NCBI GenBank assembly: GCA_026004775.1
Contig: BPJU01000004.1
Location: forward strand, 186,001 to 250,000
Length of the DNA: 64,000 bases
From: Pirellulaceae bacterium
GTDB taxonomy: Bacteria > Planctomycetota > Planctomycetia > Pirellulales > Pirellulaceae
Reading direction: 5' to 3'
Shown here: positions 37,450 through 46,838 of the stretch, one piece after another
Layout of the letters: every line of letters starts with the position of its first letter
Position numbering within the stretch: the stretch's first letter is position 1
Made by a program: the position numbers and the translations under genes
Notes under the pieces: generated by a model
Told to the model about the DNA's origin: nothing
The model's database searches: none
The model's input: the letters and a program-made list of their open reading frames with translations, nothing else

Positions 37450-38733
37450 TCAACCTCGATAGCGGCCGACAATGAGCGTGATATTTTGCCCGCCGAACCC
37501 GAAGCTGTTGTTGGCGGCGACATCGCAACGTGCTTCGCGAGCCTGGTTGGGAACGTAATCCAGGTCGCAATCGGGGTCGGGGACTTCGTAGTTGATCGTC
37601 GGCGGTAGCACGTTGTCGCGGATGGCCAACAGGCACACGATCAACTCGGTCACGCCAGCCGCTGCGATCAAGTGCCCCATCATGCTCTTGGTGCTGGAGA
37701 CCGGGATCTTGTAGGCGTGGGGGCCAAACACTTCTTTGCACACCCGAGTTTCAACCCGGTCATTGACCTGGGTGCTGGTGCCGTGGGCATTGACATAGTG
37801 GACGTCTTCCGGGGAAAGTTGGGCATCGCGCAGGGCCATTTTCATGCAGGCGGCTGCACCACGCCCCTCCGGATGGATATCCGTGATGCGGTAGGCGTCG
37901 GCCGTGGTGCCGTAGCCCAGCAGTTCACCATAGATGGTGGCACCCCGACGCCGGGCATGGTCCAATTCTTCCAGCACCACCATCGCCGCGCCTTCACCTA
38001 ACACAAAGCCGTCACGCAGTCGGTCGAAGGGACGGGAGGCTTTCGTAGGGGCGTCGTTACGGGTCGAAAGGGCGGTGAGCAGGTTGAAGCCGGTTACTCC
38101 CAAAGGATGGATCATGCTGTGGGCGCCGCCGGAGAGCATGGCATCCACCTCGCCCCGGCGGATCATCTCACACGCCTCTCCGATCGCCTGACTGCTGGCG
38201 GCACAGGCTGTCAAGCAATTGCTGTTCGGGCCTTCCAGTCCGAACATCGCCGCCAGATAGCTGGCTGGCATGTGCGGTTCCTGTTCCAGCTCCACCTGCG
38301 GATCCAGGATCTCTAATCCCCTTTTCATGAAGCGGTTCAGGTCGAACTGCCCGTCCCGTACAGCGGCCGCCATCATGTCAGCAAACGAGAAGAAATCCTG
38401 TGAGCCTTCACCGCAGCCCAGATAGACACCCATCCGGCGGGGGTCGGAAAGCTTTTCCAGAATCCCCGAGTCATTCATGGCCTGGAGGGCTGCTGCCGCG
38501 GCAAACTGCGAATGCCGCCCGCGACGGGCCCACACACCCGGATCCAACCCTACCCGCTGCAAATCCCAGTCTTTCACCTCGGCACTGAACTGCGTGGGAA
38601 ATCCGCGAGCATCAAAAATCGTAGTCGGGCCGACTCCGGACCGTCCCTCCTTCAGGCCCTCCCAGACCGTTTCCACGTCATGGCCCATGGGATTAATACA
38701 ACCGATGCCGGTGATTACCACGCGCCGCCTCAT
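37450..38733 (-). CDS. Beta-ketoacyl-ACP synthase II-like
   Basis: A 427-residue FabF-type condensing enzyme. Catalytic residues are present: Cys177 in LTACAASSQ, His317 in VNAHGTSTQVND and His354 in STKSMMGHL. It would elongate an acyl chain on ACP with malonyl-ACP. It is the last gene of a four-gene minus-strand cassette with two hotdog proteins and an unusual ACP, 20 bases after the preceding stop. The dedicated ACP suggests a specialised fatty acid or polyketide product rather than the main FabF; no second condensing enzyme is visible. Confidence 0.88.
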   Translation of the reverse strand: MRRRVVITGIGCINPMGHDVETVWEGLKEGRSGVGPTTIFDARGFPTQFSAEVKDWDLQRVGLDPGVWARRGRHSQFAAAAALQAMNDSGILEKLSDPRRMGVYLGCGEGSQDFFSFADMMAAAVRDGQFDLNRFMKRGLEILDPQVELEQEPHMPASYLAAMFGLEGPNSNCLTACAASSQAIGEACEMIRRGEVDAMLSGGAHSMIHPLGVTGFNLLTALSTRNDAPTKASRPFDRLRDGFVLGEGAAMVVLEELDHARRRGATIYGELLGYGTTADAYRITDIHPEGRGAAACMKMALRDAQLSPEDVHYVNAHGTSTQVNDRVETRVCKEVFGPHAYKIPVSSTKSMMGHLIAAAGVTELIVCLLAIRDNVLPPTINYEVPDPDCDLDYVPNQAREARCDVAANNSFGFGGQNITLIVGRYRG

Positions 38734-38753
38734 CTGTTGAACCCTTGCCGCAA

Positions 38754-39302
38754 TCAGGGCGATCTTTTATTGCTATCTTGCGAACGATGCTCAATAAACG
38801 GCTCGAAAATTTCCGGTATGGGCAAAGGACGGCCGTCAACCGTTCTGCCTACTTCGAACAACCGGTAGAGCACCAGCAACTGGTACAATTCCTCCGCGGT
38901 AAACAATTCGTCGGGAAACCGCTCATCCAAATGCGCAAACATCAATTCCACTTCCGCCGCCGGCTGGCCGTTTATCGATGCCGTGGCATGGACCAGTGCC
39001 CCATGAGGGTTTTGGTCTTTCAGGTGAACTTCGTACCGTAACTGCTCGCCCGGAACTACCGGCCGGCGGAACAAAGCCTTCGCCACTTTGGCCAGCACCA
39101 CCCGTTCCCGGAAGCCATGCTGCTCGCTTACCAGCAGCCCTCCGGTCTGGGCAATACCCTCGATCAGGAGCGAGGGCGGGAACATCGGGAAGTGCGGCAA
39201 GTAGTGGTCGAGCGCCTCTTCGACCGTCGTTACGTTCTTGATCGAGACGGCATACTTACCGGAAACGAATTCCACGAACCGATCGATCCACAACCATCGC
39301 AT
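38754..39302 (-). CDS. FabZ/FabA-like hotdog protein
   Basis: A 182-residue hotdog-fold protein similar to FabZ dehydratases. The catalytic-type sequence HFPMFPPSLLIEGIAQ near residue 38 keeps the His and Glu, but the usual loop PG is PPS. ATG 39302 has GGGAGG upstream; an in-frame TTG at 39338 would add 12 residues. It sits between ACP and ketosynthase genes. Probably dehydrates a 3-hydroxyacyl-ACP; a thioesterase role is not excluded. Confidence 0.8.
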   Translation of the reverse strand: MRWLWIDRFVEFVSGKYAVSIKNVTTVEEALDHYLPHFPMFPPSLLIEGIAQTGGLLVSEQHGFRERVVLAKVAKALFRRPVVPGEQLRYEVHLKDQNPHGALVHATASINGQPAAEVELMFAHLDERFPDELFTAEELYQLLVLYRLFEVGRTVDGRPLPIPEIFEPFIEHRSQDSNKRSP

Positions 39303-39359
39303 GCCGTCCGGAGCCTCCCTGGAAGACGCTACCGGCAATCGTTGCCGAACCAGCCTCCG

Positions 39360-39764
39360 TCAAGCTCCGGCCGACTTTTCCGCCAGTTTGGATTCGATGA
39401 ACTTGCACAGGTCGTTGACGGTCAACATGCTGACGAAGTTCTGCACCACCGGGTGTTGTTCGAATGACGACAAATCCAGGTATGGCATGCGTTTCTTGAG
39501 CTCACTGATGCCGGTGCTGGTAACCTTGCCGTCTTGGACGTAATTGGGGTTATTCAGGATATCGTCGGGGAAAAGTTCCGATCGGGGGATATTGATACCG
39601 AAGGACTGTTCCAGCTTGAACATGATATCCAAAAAGTCGATCGATTCGGCTCCCAGGTCGCCCACCATGGTGGCTTCGGGCGTAACTTCCTCCTCGTCGA
39701 CTCCCAGGGCGTCGACCAGGGCGGCGCGGACTTTTTGGAATACTTCCTCGGACGTGGCTGCCAT
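39360..39764 (-). CDS. Acyl carrier protein, extended
   Basis: A 134-residue carrier protein, longer than the usual ACP of about 80. The phosphopantetheine serine is in DLGAESIDFLD (Ser41), where GAES replaces the common GADS. Residues 60-110 form an extension with NYVQDGKVTSTGIS before the last helix (LCKFIESKL). ATG 39764 has GGGAGG upstream. Central gene of the cassette. Confidence 0.9.
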   Translation of the reverse strand: MAATSEEVFQKVRAALVDALGVDEEEVTPEATMVGDLGAESIDFLDIMFKLEQSFGINIPRSELFPDDILNNPNYVQDGKVTSTGISELKKRMPYLDLSSFEQHPVVQNFVSMLTVNDLCKFIESKLAEKSAGA

Positions 39765-39848
39765 GATTTGTCTACCTCCCAAAATTCCGTTACATCCCGC
39801 GGACGTGATACTCGAAGTTTCGCGTAGTCGGGAACCGCCCCACTCGCA

Positions 39849-40361
39849 TTATGTGGGCGGCGGACCGGCCGCCGTGTGGATCGCCGTTGCCGGGCCGCTG
39901 GTCAACCGCTGATACAGCTCCCGCAACTCGCGGCGAACCAGTCCGTCCACCGCCAGGCGGCGGGGGTCACGATCCTGCGATCCATAGCGATCCACCACCA
40001 GCCTCCCGCTGACAGCGATCGTCCCGTCGACCGCTCCCTGAGCCTTCAAGGTGACGATCGGCGTTTCCCACTGGATGACTTCGGCCGTGACCGTCAGTGT
40101 CTCGCCAGGCTCGACAAAATCGGTAAACTTTATATTCCGTGCCTCTTTTAGCGTCACTACCGGAAACCGGAAGTCCTCTGTAGCATATATCAGCCAGGCG
40201 GCTGCTTGGAACAGGGCTTCCAGCATCAACACCCCCGGCAATACGGGAAATCTGGGAAAATGATCCCGCAGATACTCTTCCCGTCCCGTGACGCGCCGCA
40301 GGGCGACGATCCGCTGGCCGGGGCTCAGCTCAATGATCTGGTCCAACTGGCAGAACTTCAT
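39849..40361 (-). CDS. FabZ-like 3-hydroxyacyl-ACP dehydratase
   Basis: A 170-residue hotdog protein and first gene of the cassette. The canonical FabZ active-site sequence is present: DHFPRFPVLPGVLMLEALFQ, near residue 33, with catalytic His and Glu. The C-terminal 40 residues, RRLAVDGLVRRELRELYQRL, extend the fold. Probably removes water from 3-hydroxyacyl-ACP. ATG 40361 has CGGAG upstream. Confidence 0.85.
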   Translation of the reverse strand: MKFCQLDQIIELSPGQRIVALRRVTGREEYLRDHFPRFPVLPGVLMLEALFQAAAWLIYATEDFRFPVVTLKEARNIKFTDFVEPGETLTVTAEVIQWETPIVTLKAQGAVDGTIAVSGRLVVDRYGSQDRDPRRLAVDGLVRRELRELYQRLTSGPATAIHTAAGPPPT

Positions 40362-40702
40362 TCCGGTGATTCTCCGATTCGGTGCCACTATAGCTAAGTA
40401 GCCGCCGAGCGGCAACCGGCACGCGGCGCCCAAAACCGCTACGGGCCCCTCTGACGGTGGTGACGCCCGTCGCTATGGCAGGAAGTTCGGTAGTGCCAGG
40501 CGGCATTCCTGCGTATCATAGATGGACTGAGACGGCGGTCGGAGAGAACCCACCGTGACAGCAAGGGGATGCGGCGGAACCGGTGAGGGACCGGGGGCCC
40601 CAGGCGAGCCGGCTGGTGCCCGGTAGTGGGGGGTTAATCGAAGTCCTCGTCTTTCCGCAACGTTGCTGTTTGGGCCGCGCAGAGAGAGGAAACAAGTAAC
40701 GG
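40362..40702. other. Divergent intergenic region
   Basis: About 340 bases between the lipid cassette and ptsI. TATCAT near 40512 is a possible -10 without a good -35. No RNA or repeat seen. Confidence 0.45.
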
Positions 40703-42469
40703 ATGATGCGCAAGGGACTTGCCGTGTCGCCGGGTGTGGCGATCGGCACGGCTTATTGTATCCAGGAAGTATTTGTGGCGGCCGACCGGCACGTCGTACC
40801 CAAGGACGATGTGGCGGCTGAATTGGCGCGGTACCGGGCGGCCTGCGAAGCGACGGCTCGCGACCTGGAATCCCTGCAAGAAAAAGTGACCGCTCAAGTC
40901 GGTCGACAGACCGGCGCCATTTTTGCCGTGCACCGAGCTATCCTGCGCGATCCGGCGTTCACACAACGCGTACCACACTGGATCACCACGGAACAGCTCT
41001 CGGCGGCCGCCGCCCTCAAACGCCTTCTGGGTGAATACCAGGCTCTCTTCGAGCAGGCCCAAGACGAGCACTTGCGCGAGCGGATCAACGACGTGCGGGA
41101 TGTCGTGATTCGATTGAGTGCCTACGTCAGCGAGGCGTTACGGCCCGAATCGCACGCCCTGCCCGGGCCACTGATCGTGATTGCCGACGAACTCTTACCG
41201 TCTCAAGCGGTCACCCTGGGCCAGATCGAGGTGGCGGGGATCGTCACCGAACGCGGTAGCCAAACCAGCCACGCCGCCATCATCGCCCGCAGCCGCGGCA
41301 TTCCCGCCGTCAGCGGCGTTGCTCATATTCTGCATCAAGTCACCACCGGCGATCTGGTAATCGTCGACGGAAGGCACGGCCACGTGTTTATCCATCCGGA
41401 TGAAGGCACGTTGGCTGCTTACCGGAAGCTGGAGCGCGAGTACCAACTGCTGCGCCGCCAGTGGGTGGCGGCTCGCGAACTGCCCTCCACCACCGCCGAC
41501 GGCACGCCGCTGGAACTGCTGGCCAATGTCAACAACGCCCAAGAAGCGAATCTGGCCCAAGACCAGGGAGCCGGTGGAGTCGGACTATATCGCACGGAGT
41601 ACCTGTACCTTACGCATCCGGCTCTTCCGGACGAAGAGGAACAGTACAGGGAATACTGCCGGGTGATCGAAGCGTCGCCACGGCACCTGGTCACGTTGCG
41701 TACGCTGGACATCGGCGGTGACAAGACCGTGCCGTATCTGGGGCATCAACACCCGGAAGCCAATCCGTTCCTGGGGTGGCGCAGCATCCGGCTGTCGTTC
41801 GAACACCCGGAGCTGTTCGCCACACAACTGCGCGCCGTATTACGTGCCGCCCATCACGCTCGCCAACTGGGAGGCGAACTGCGCGTGTTGTTTCCGATGA
41901 TCACGACAGTCGAGGAGCTGCGCAAGGTGCGGAGAATGTTGTACCGCGCCGGCCAACAGCTTGCCGAACGCGGTGTAGAGTACCTGCCGGTTTCGTGCGG
42001 CATGATGCTGGAAGTGCCGGCGGCGGCTGCCACCCTGGACCTGCTGCTGCCGCTGGTGGATTTCGTCTGTGTCGGGTCCAACGACCTGGTGCAGTACCTG
42101 ATGGCGGCCGACCGCGACAACCCCAAAGTCAGCCATCTTTACCAGCCGCTGGCACCGGCCGTGCTGCGAGTCCTCCAGCAATCGATCCAGATCTGCCGCC
42201 AGGCGAAAAAGCCGATCACGGTGTGCGGCGAAATGGCTGGTCAACCCCGGGCGTTTCTGGTGCTGCTGGGTCTGGGGCTGCGCAGTTTCAGTATGAGTCC
42301 GGCCTTCTTGCCGTCGATCAAACAATTGGCGCAGCATGTTACGGTCAACCAATGCCGTGCCTGGGCCGACCATGCGCTCACCCTGCGAAGCGCTCGAGGT
42401 GTGCGCCGCTTCTTGACGCAATGTCTGGAAGAATTGGCTCCCGAGCTGAATCTCCTGGAGACCGATTAA
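40703..42469 (+). CDS. ptsI: PEP-protein phosphotransferase (PTS enzyme I)
   Basis: A 588-residue enzyme I. It takes phosphate from phosphoenolpyruvate and passes it to HPr. The phosphorylated His190 lies in the signature GSQTSHAAIIARSRG; the PEP-binding barrel shows GVGLYRTEYLYL near 293 and CVGSNDLVQYLMAADR near 457, and the catalytic VCGEMAG near 510. Starts with ATGATG after GAGAGGA. No HPr or sugar-specific EII gene is in the window, so in this organism it may serve a regulatory PTS. Confidence 0.93.
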   Translation: MMRKGLAVSPGVAIGTAYCIQEVFVAADRHVVPKDDVAAELARYRAACEATARDLESLQEKVTAQVGRQTGAIFAVHRAILRDPAFTQRVPHWITTEQLSAAAALKRLLGEYQALFEQAQDEHLRERINDVRDVVIRLSAYVSEALRPESHALPGPLIVIADELLPSQAVTLGQIEVAGIVTERGSQTSHAAIIARSRGIPAVSGVAHILHQVTTGDLVIVDGRHGHVFIHPDEGTLAAYRKLEREYQLLRRQWVAARELPSTTADGTPLELLANVNNAQEANLAQDQGAGGVGLYRTEYLYLTHPALPDEEEQYREYCRVIEASPRHLVTLRTLDIGGDKTVPYLGHQHPEANPFLGWRSIRLSFEHPELFATQLRAVLRAAHHARQLGGELRVLFPMITTVEELRKVRRMLYRAGQQLAERGVEYLPVSCGMMLEVPAAAATLDLLLPLVDFVCVGSNDLVQYLMAADRDNPKVSHLYQPLAPAVLRVLQQSIQICRQAKKPITVCGEMAGQPRAFLVLLGLGLRSFSMSPAFLPSIKQLAQHVTVNQCRAWADHALTLRSARGVRRFLTQCLEELAPELNLLETD

Positions 42470-42542
42470 ACCGACTGTTCGTCGGGCCGCTGGCAGCCGC
42501 CGCTGGCGTACCGCCCGGCGGCGGCCGGCCGCGAGGGCGTTT

Positions 42543-44006
42543 CTACCCTTTTACCACCCCGATCGGCCGCAAACGCGCTACTTTGCGAGCCAGATCGAGC
42601 CGGTGCACGACGTCCACCACCAGGTCGACGTCCTTGTAAGCATCGGGTTGCTCTTCGGCCAAACCGCGCCAACTGCGAGCCCGAGCCACCACGCCGCGCT
42701 CGGCCAACTCCTGATCAATCCGGCGCTGACCGGTCTGTTTGACGGCCGCCGTACGGCTCAGTTGCCGGCCGGCCCCGTGGCAGGCGGTGCCGAACGAACG
42801 GCGCATGCTGCCGGAGCTTCCGACCAGCACCCAACTGGCACGCCCCATGTCTCCGGGGATCAGCACCGGTTGGCCGATGTGGCGATAGATCGGCGGCACT
42901 TCCGGATGGCCGGGCGGAAAAGCGCGCGTAGCCCCTTTGCGGTGTACCCAGACGCGACGCGGTCCTTGGCCGTAATCGTGCTCCTCGTACTTGGCGATAT
43001 TGTGCGCCACGTCATAGACCAGGCCCATCTGAAGGTCTTGCCAGGATCGACCGAACACTTCGGCGAACGTTTGCCGCGCAAGTTGCATCAGGAGTTGCCG
43101 GTTGCACCAGGCAAAATTCGCCGCAGCACACATGGCTCTCAAATAACGCTGTCCCTCTTCGCTTTGGATCGGAGCACATACCAACTGCGAATCGGGCAAT
43201 TGGATACCATATTTCTGCGGCACGCGGCGCAGAGCCTTCAAGAAGTCGTCACACACCTGATAACCCAGCCCACGCGAACCGGAATGGATCATCACACAGA
43301 CCATGCCGGGGCTCAAGCCCATGGCCTGCGCCGCCCTCTCGTCGAACACCTGATCGACCACCTGCACTTCCAAAAAATGATTGCCCGAACCGAGTGTCCC
43401 GCATTGGTCGGCACCTCGTTCCAGGGCGCGGTCACTTACCTGGTCTGGATCGGCACCCGCCAGACACCCGCGCGCCTCGGTGTGGTCAAGGTCGGCTTCC
43501 GTCGCCAATTCGCGCCGCAGCAAAGCTGCCGGTCCTTCGCCCATCAACTGCTTGAGCTCTCGGGCATTGAAGTGGAACTTGCCCTCTTGGCCCACGCCCG
43601 CGGGTACATTTTCGAACAGCCGATTCATCAGTTTTTCCAGATGAGGTTTCACCTCTTGATACGTCAAATTCGTGCGCACCAGCCGCACGCCGCAGTTGAT
43701 GTCGTAACCGACACCACCCGGCGAAATCACTCCTCCCTCCTCCGGATCTGTCGCGCAGACGCCTCCAATGCAAAAACCATAACCCCAATGGATGTCGGGC
43801 ATGGCCAGACTGGCATATTGGATGCCCGGCAGGAAGGCGACGTTGGCCACCTGTTCCGGAGCCTTGTCGCGCCGGATTTGTTCGATCAGAGCGTCATCAG
43901 CGAAGATCAACCCGTCGACACGCATTCCCGATTTGTAGCTCTTGGGAATCCGCCAAACACAATCCTCGATCTTTTCCAGAGGACCTTGGTATTCTTCTTT
44001 GGCCAT
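42543..44006 (-). CDS. rtcB: RNA ligase RtcB
   Basis: A 487-residue RtcB. This Mn2+ and GTP-dependent ligase joins 2',3'-cyclic phosphate or 3'-phosphate ends to 5'-OH ends. Key motifs: GYDINCGVRL (Asp102 and Cys105), GTLGSGNHFLEVQ, MIHSGSRGLGYQ, and CHGAGRQLSR, which carries the guanylylated His. ATG 44006 has GGAGGT seven bases upstream. The upstream gene is an archease, its cofactor. Likely in tRNA or other RNA repair. Confidence 0.95.
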   Translation of the reverse strand: MAKEEYQGPLEKIEDCVWRIPKSYKSGMRVDGLIFADDALIEQIRRDKAPEQVANVAFLPGIQYASLAMPDIHWGYGFCIGGVCATDPEEGGVISPGGVGYDINCGVRLVRTNLTYQEVKPHLEKLMNRLFENVPAGVGQEGKFHFNARELKQLMGEGPAALLRRELATEADLDHTEARGCLAGADPDQVSDRALERGADQCGTLGSGNHFLEVQVVDQVFDERAAQAMGLSPGMVCVMIHSGSRGLGYQVCDDFLKALRRVPQKYGIQLPDSQLVCAPIQSEEGQRYLRAMCAAANFAWCNRQLLMQLARQTFAEVFGRSWQDLQMGLVYDVAHNIAKYEEHDYGQGPRRVWVHRKGATRAFPPGHPEVPPIYRHIGQPVLIPGDMGRASWVLVGSSGSMRRSFGTACHGAGRQLSRTAAVKQTGQRRIDQELAERGVVARARSWRGLAEEQPDAYKDVDLVVDVVHRLDLARKVARLRPIGVVKG

Positions 44007-44228
44007 GGTTCGACCTCCGTTGGAAAAAGGCAGGTGAGCCGGCGAAAGCTCGGCCGGCTGCCACGGGCGTCTAAGCTGGGTGCCGGCGAGCACCACCGGT
44101 GTTCAAGGCAGTTTGCCACCGAGTCGGCCGGATCTTCGGGTACGGTTCGATCGCCTCCCGTTGAACAGCCGATCGGGGGCCGACGCCGGCAATCTGAGCC
44201 GCAAAACACCGCGATGCCGGCCCGCTGG

Positions 44229-44642
44229 TCAAATGTCCAAAATAACTCGGGCTATCCAGCGTCCATCGGACGCTTGACGGCACTCCAATTCATGATACGT
44301 GATCGCCTTGACCTCGTGGTCCAGGCGATGCCGGGAGCGATCCACCGGCTCACCGTGGCACCGTGCCTCGATTTGTTCTGATGTACAGGTAATGTGGAAC
44401 TGGTTAAACAGCCACTTGCGGGTCTCGAACACATAGAGCAACTCGCTCAACCAGTCGGCAAGCACCCAAGCCGGCTCATCGCGGGCCAGCCGGATAGTGT
44501 GTTCCAAGCAGGGCTGCACGTCATTCAGGTTCAGGACGATCACCGAAAACAAGGCGCGTCCCGCCTCGGCCAGCAACTCTTCGAACGACGCAGCCTCGAC
44601 CTCCAATCCCAAATCGGCGGTGTGGTCAAAAACGCGAAACAT
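44229..44642 (-). CDS. Archease
   Basis: A 137-residue archease, the RtcB-activating protein. The family N-terminus FRVFDHTADLGLEVEA with Asp/His metal ligands and the C-terminal DHEVKAITYHEL are clear. It speeds guanylylation and multiple turnover of RtcB. Located 222 bases upstream of rtcB on the same strand. Alternative in-frame GTG at 44669 exists. Confidence 0.92.
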   Translation of the reverse strand: MFRVFDHTADLGLEVEAASFEELLAEAGRALFSVIVLNLNDVQPCLEHTIRLARDEPAWVLADWLSELLYVFETRKWLFNQFHITCTSEQIEARCHGEPVDRSRHRLDHEVKAITYHELECRQASDGRWIARVILDI

Positions 44643-45102
44643 CCGTCGTTTCCGTAGTTGGTTCTGCACCGGTCAGCGAGGGTACCAGCGTGCCACTCCA
44701 CAGATGCTGCCGGTCCTCATTGAGAGCACCGTGCCGCGGCCACTCTATCTTGATGATAGGGCGTTAATTTGGTCTTGGGTATAGGTGCCCCCTGATCGAC
44801 GACTACGTTTTGTTGGAGCACAATCTGGGACGGGTGAATGAGTTTTTCACTGAAGCAGGCGATGTACTGATATGCCAACGCATTTGGTGACGTCATGGGG
44901 CGGCAAGACCTGTCGAGGGGCCACGATGGCGCGCAGGAACCAGATGGGCCGGCCAGCGGGCGGCATGCCGGTGATCGGGCTTGTATAATGCAGCAGGTGC
45001 CTGCTACGGGCTACCTCGGCGATGGGCGTAATGGAAAATAGCGAGGGGTTTGTGAGCTGATGCGGCCGGCAGGATTTGAAACGGGTTGAAGGATTGAGCG
45101 AA
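44643..45102. other. Intergenic region with possible gene relic
   Basis: About 460 bases between archease and methyltransferase. An isolated open stretch at 44768-44890 reads like coding sequence without a start. TATAAT at 44984-44989 may be a -10 box for the methyltransferase gene. Confidence 0.45.
44768..44890 (+). pseudogene. Possible 3' end of a decayed gene
   Basis: Forty codons open in one frame after a stop, ending with TGA and lacking a plausible start. The translation includes DDYVLLEHNLGRVNEFF followed by TEAGDVLICQRIW, with a natural-looking composition. No family recognised. It may be a relic left at the edge of the restriction-modification island. Confidence 0.25.
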
Positions 45103-46098
45103 ATGTGTTCTCAATTGGTACGAGCTTCGAAACGAGACCTGAGGCAATGGGTACCTCAAGAATTGCGATCGCTGCAAAACCCAAAGGTGGACATTCCGGC
45201 GATTGCAAGGAACTCGAGATTAATGGCTCTCATCGAAGATGCCGTGCGTTTTGTACCAACGGCGCATGACCTATTTCTGCGCGACGCGCGGTTACTTGAT
45301 GATCTTCCTCCCAATTCGGTTCACCTAATCTTGACGTCACCGCCGTATTGGATCCTAAAGCAGTACCGGCAGTCCAACGGACAGCTAGGCCACATAAAGG
45401 ACTATGAAGAATTTCTCGCGCAACTTGATCGTGTGTGGCTTCACTGTTTTCGTGCGCTGGTTCCAGGCGGGCGGTTAATTTGCGTGGTAGGGGACGTGTG
45501 CCTTTCCCGGCGGAAAAATGACGGCCGGCACACTGTCGTACCACTCCACGCTTCTATCCAGGAACATTGTCGGCGCATCGGTTTCGACAATTTGGCGCCC
45601 ATCATCTGGTATAAGATATCCAATGCAGTCTATGAAGTAGGCAATGGTAGCGCGGGCTTTCTTGGAAAGCCTTACGAGCCGAATGCGGTCATCAAGAACG
45701 ACATCGAGTTCATCCTGATGCAACGCAAGCCGGGAGGTTACCGTAGTCCCACGATGGCAGAACGAATACTGAGCATCATTTCTGTGCAGGATTTTCAATG
45801 TTGGTTTCGCCAGGTGTGGACAGGGTTGTCCGGCGCCTCCACACGGGAACATCCGGCACCTTTCCCCGTCGAGCTCGCGGAGCGACTCATTCGGATGTTT
45901 AGCTTCGTAGGGGACACGGTGTTGGACCCGTTCATGGGTACGGGGACTACTAATCTGGCCGCGGCACGCTGGGGACGTAATAGTATTGGATGTGAAGTGG
46001 ACGAGTATTACTTTGACATCGCTGAAAAACGTTTGCGCAAGGATACTAGTGGGTTATTTGGTGCAACGCAAATTCGAGTATTCAAAAATCAAGGGTAG
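45103..46098 (+). CDS. Type II DNA methyltransferase, beta class
   Basis: A 331-residue amino-methyltransferase. Motif IV TSPPYW (residues 78-83) precedes motif I DPFMGTGTT (275-283), the beta-class order; such enzymes make N4-methylcytosine or N6-methyladenine. It lies 8 bases before a PaeR7I-like restriction gene, so it should protect the same site. ATG 45103 has AAGGA upstream; an in-frame TTG at 45076 also exists. The gene looks less GC-rich than its neighbours, which suggests acquisition by transfer. Confidence 0.9.
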   Translation: MCSQLVRASKRDLRQWVPQELRSLQNPKVDIPAIARNSRLMALIEDAVRFVPTAHDLFLRDARLLDDLPPNSVHLILTSPPYWILKQYRQSNGQLGHIKDYEEFLAQLDRVWLHCFRALVPGGRLICVVGDVCLSRRKNDGRHTVVPLHASIQEHCRRIGFDNLAPIIWYKISNAVYEVGNGSAGFLGKPYEPNAVIKNDIEFILMQRKPGGYRSPTMAERILSIISVQDFQCWFRQVWTGLSGASTREHPAPFPVELAERLIRMFSFVGDTVLDPFMGTGTTNLAAARWGRNSIGCEVDEYYFDIAEKRLRKDTSGLFGATQIRVFKNQG

Positions 46099-46106
46099 CT
46101 GATGGT

Positions 46107-46838
46107 ATGGGCCGGAAGCGAATGAAAACTGCACTTCAACACGCAGTCCGTCACTTCTGGCTTACTCGCGAGCGCCAGGCGCGCGCTCAAGGGACCGCTT
46201 CAGGTATTCGAAACCACGGATTCAGGAGCGCCGTCACCGGAGGCGCCCAGCTTGATGGTTTTGCCCGACTCATCGAGGACGCGGTCGTGAAAACAGTCAC
46301 AGTAAATGTGGCAGTACACAAAAATACGAACGTAGAACTGCCGGGGTACTACCGTGCAGAGAAAAAGTGGGATGTTCTCATTCTGTCCGGTAGCTGCTTG
46401 GTGGCTGTTATCGAGTTAAAGGCACAGGTAGGCCCGTCATTTGGAAATAACTTTAACAACCGAGCGGAGGAGGCCATAGGTAGCGCGGTCGATTTATGGA
46501 ATGCGTTCGAAAATGGGGCGTTTCATTCGTCATGTCGACCGTGGCTTGGATACCTTATGTTGCTGGAAGATACGGCAGCATCCACAAGTCCGGTGTCCGT
46601 TCGCCAGCCACATTTTCCGGTCTTCGAAGAATTTCGCGATGCGTCTTACGCAAAGCGATATGAGATCTTATTGACAAAACTAGTGAAAGGAAGGCTTTAT
46701 GACGCAGCTTGTCTCATTCTTTCACCGAAAAAAGGTGGACGAAGTGGGGTATTTTCTGAGCCGTGTGAGGAACTCTCCTTTGGGAACTTTGCGGCAAGTC
46801 TTGTGGATCATGTTCGTAAGTATATGGCAAGCCAGTAA
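46107..46838 (+). CDS. PaeR7I/XhoI-type restriction endonuclease
   Basis: A 243-residue type II restriction enzyme closely matching the PaeR7I/XhoI family: TGGAQLDGFA, VELPGYYRAEKKWDVLI, ELKAQVGPSFGNNFNNRAEEA and PWLGYLMLLED are conserved blocks. The PD-(D/E)xK nuclease site is Asp89 with Glu103 and Lys105. Family members cut CTCGAG, so that is the likely site, though specificity is not proven. It follows the methyltransferase by 8 bases with AAGGGT as ribosome site. Composition suggests mobility. Confidence 0.93.
   Translation: MGRKRMKTALQHAVRHFWLTRERQARAQGTASGIRNHGFRSAVTGGAQLDGFARLIEDAVVKTVTVNVAVHKNTNVELPGYYRAEKKWDVLILSGSCLVAVIELKAQVGPSFGNNFNNRAEEAIGSAVDLWNAFENGAFHSSCRPWLGYLMLLEDTAASTSPVSVRQPHFPVFEEFRDASYAKRYEILLTKLVKGRLYDAACLILSPKKGGRSGVFSEPCEELSFGNFAASLVDHVRKYMASQ

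Noticed and set aside
42603-44381. A 592-codon plus-strand open frame
   Set aside because: It is antisense to rtcB and part of archease, whose motifs are certain; the translation has no family features.
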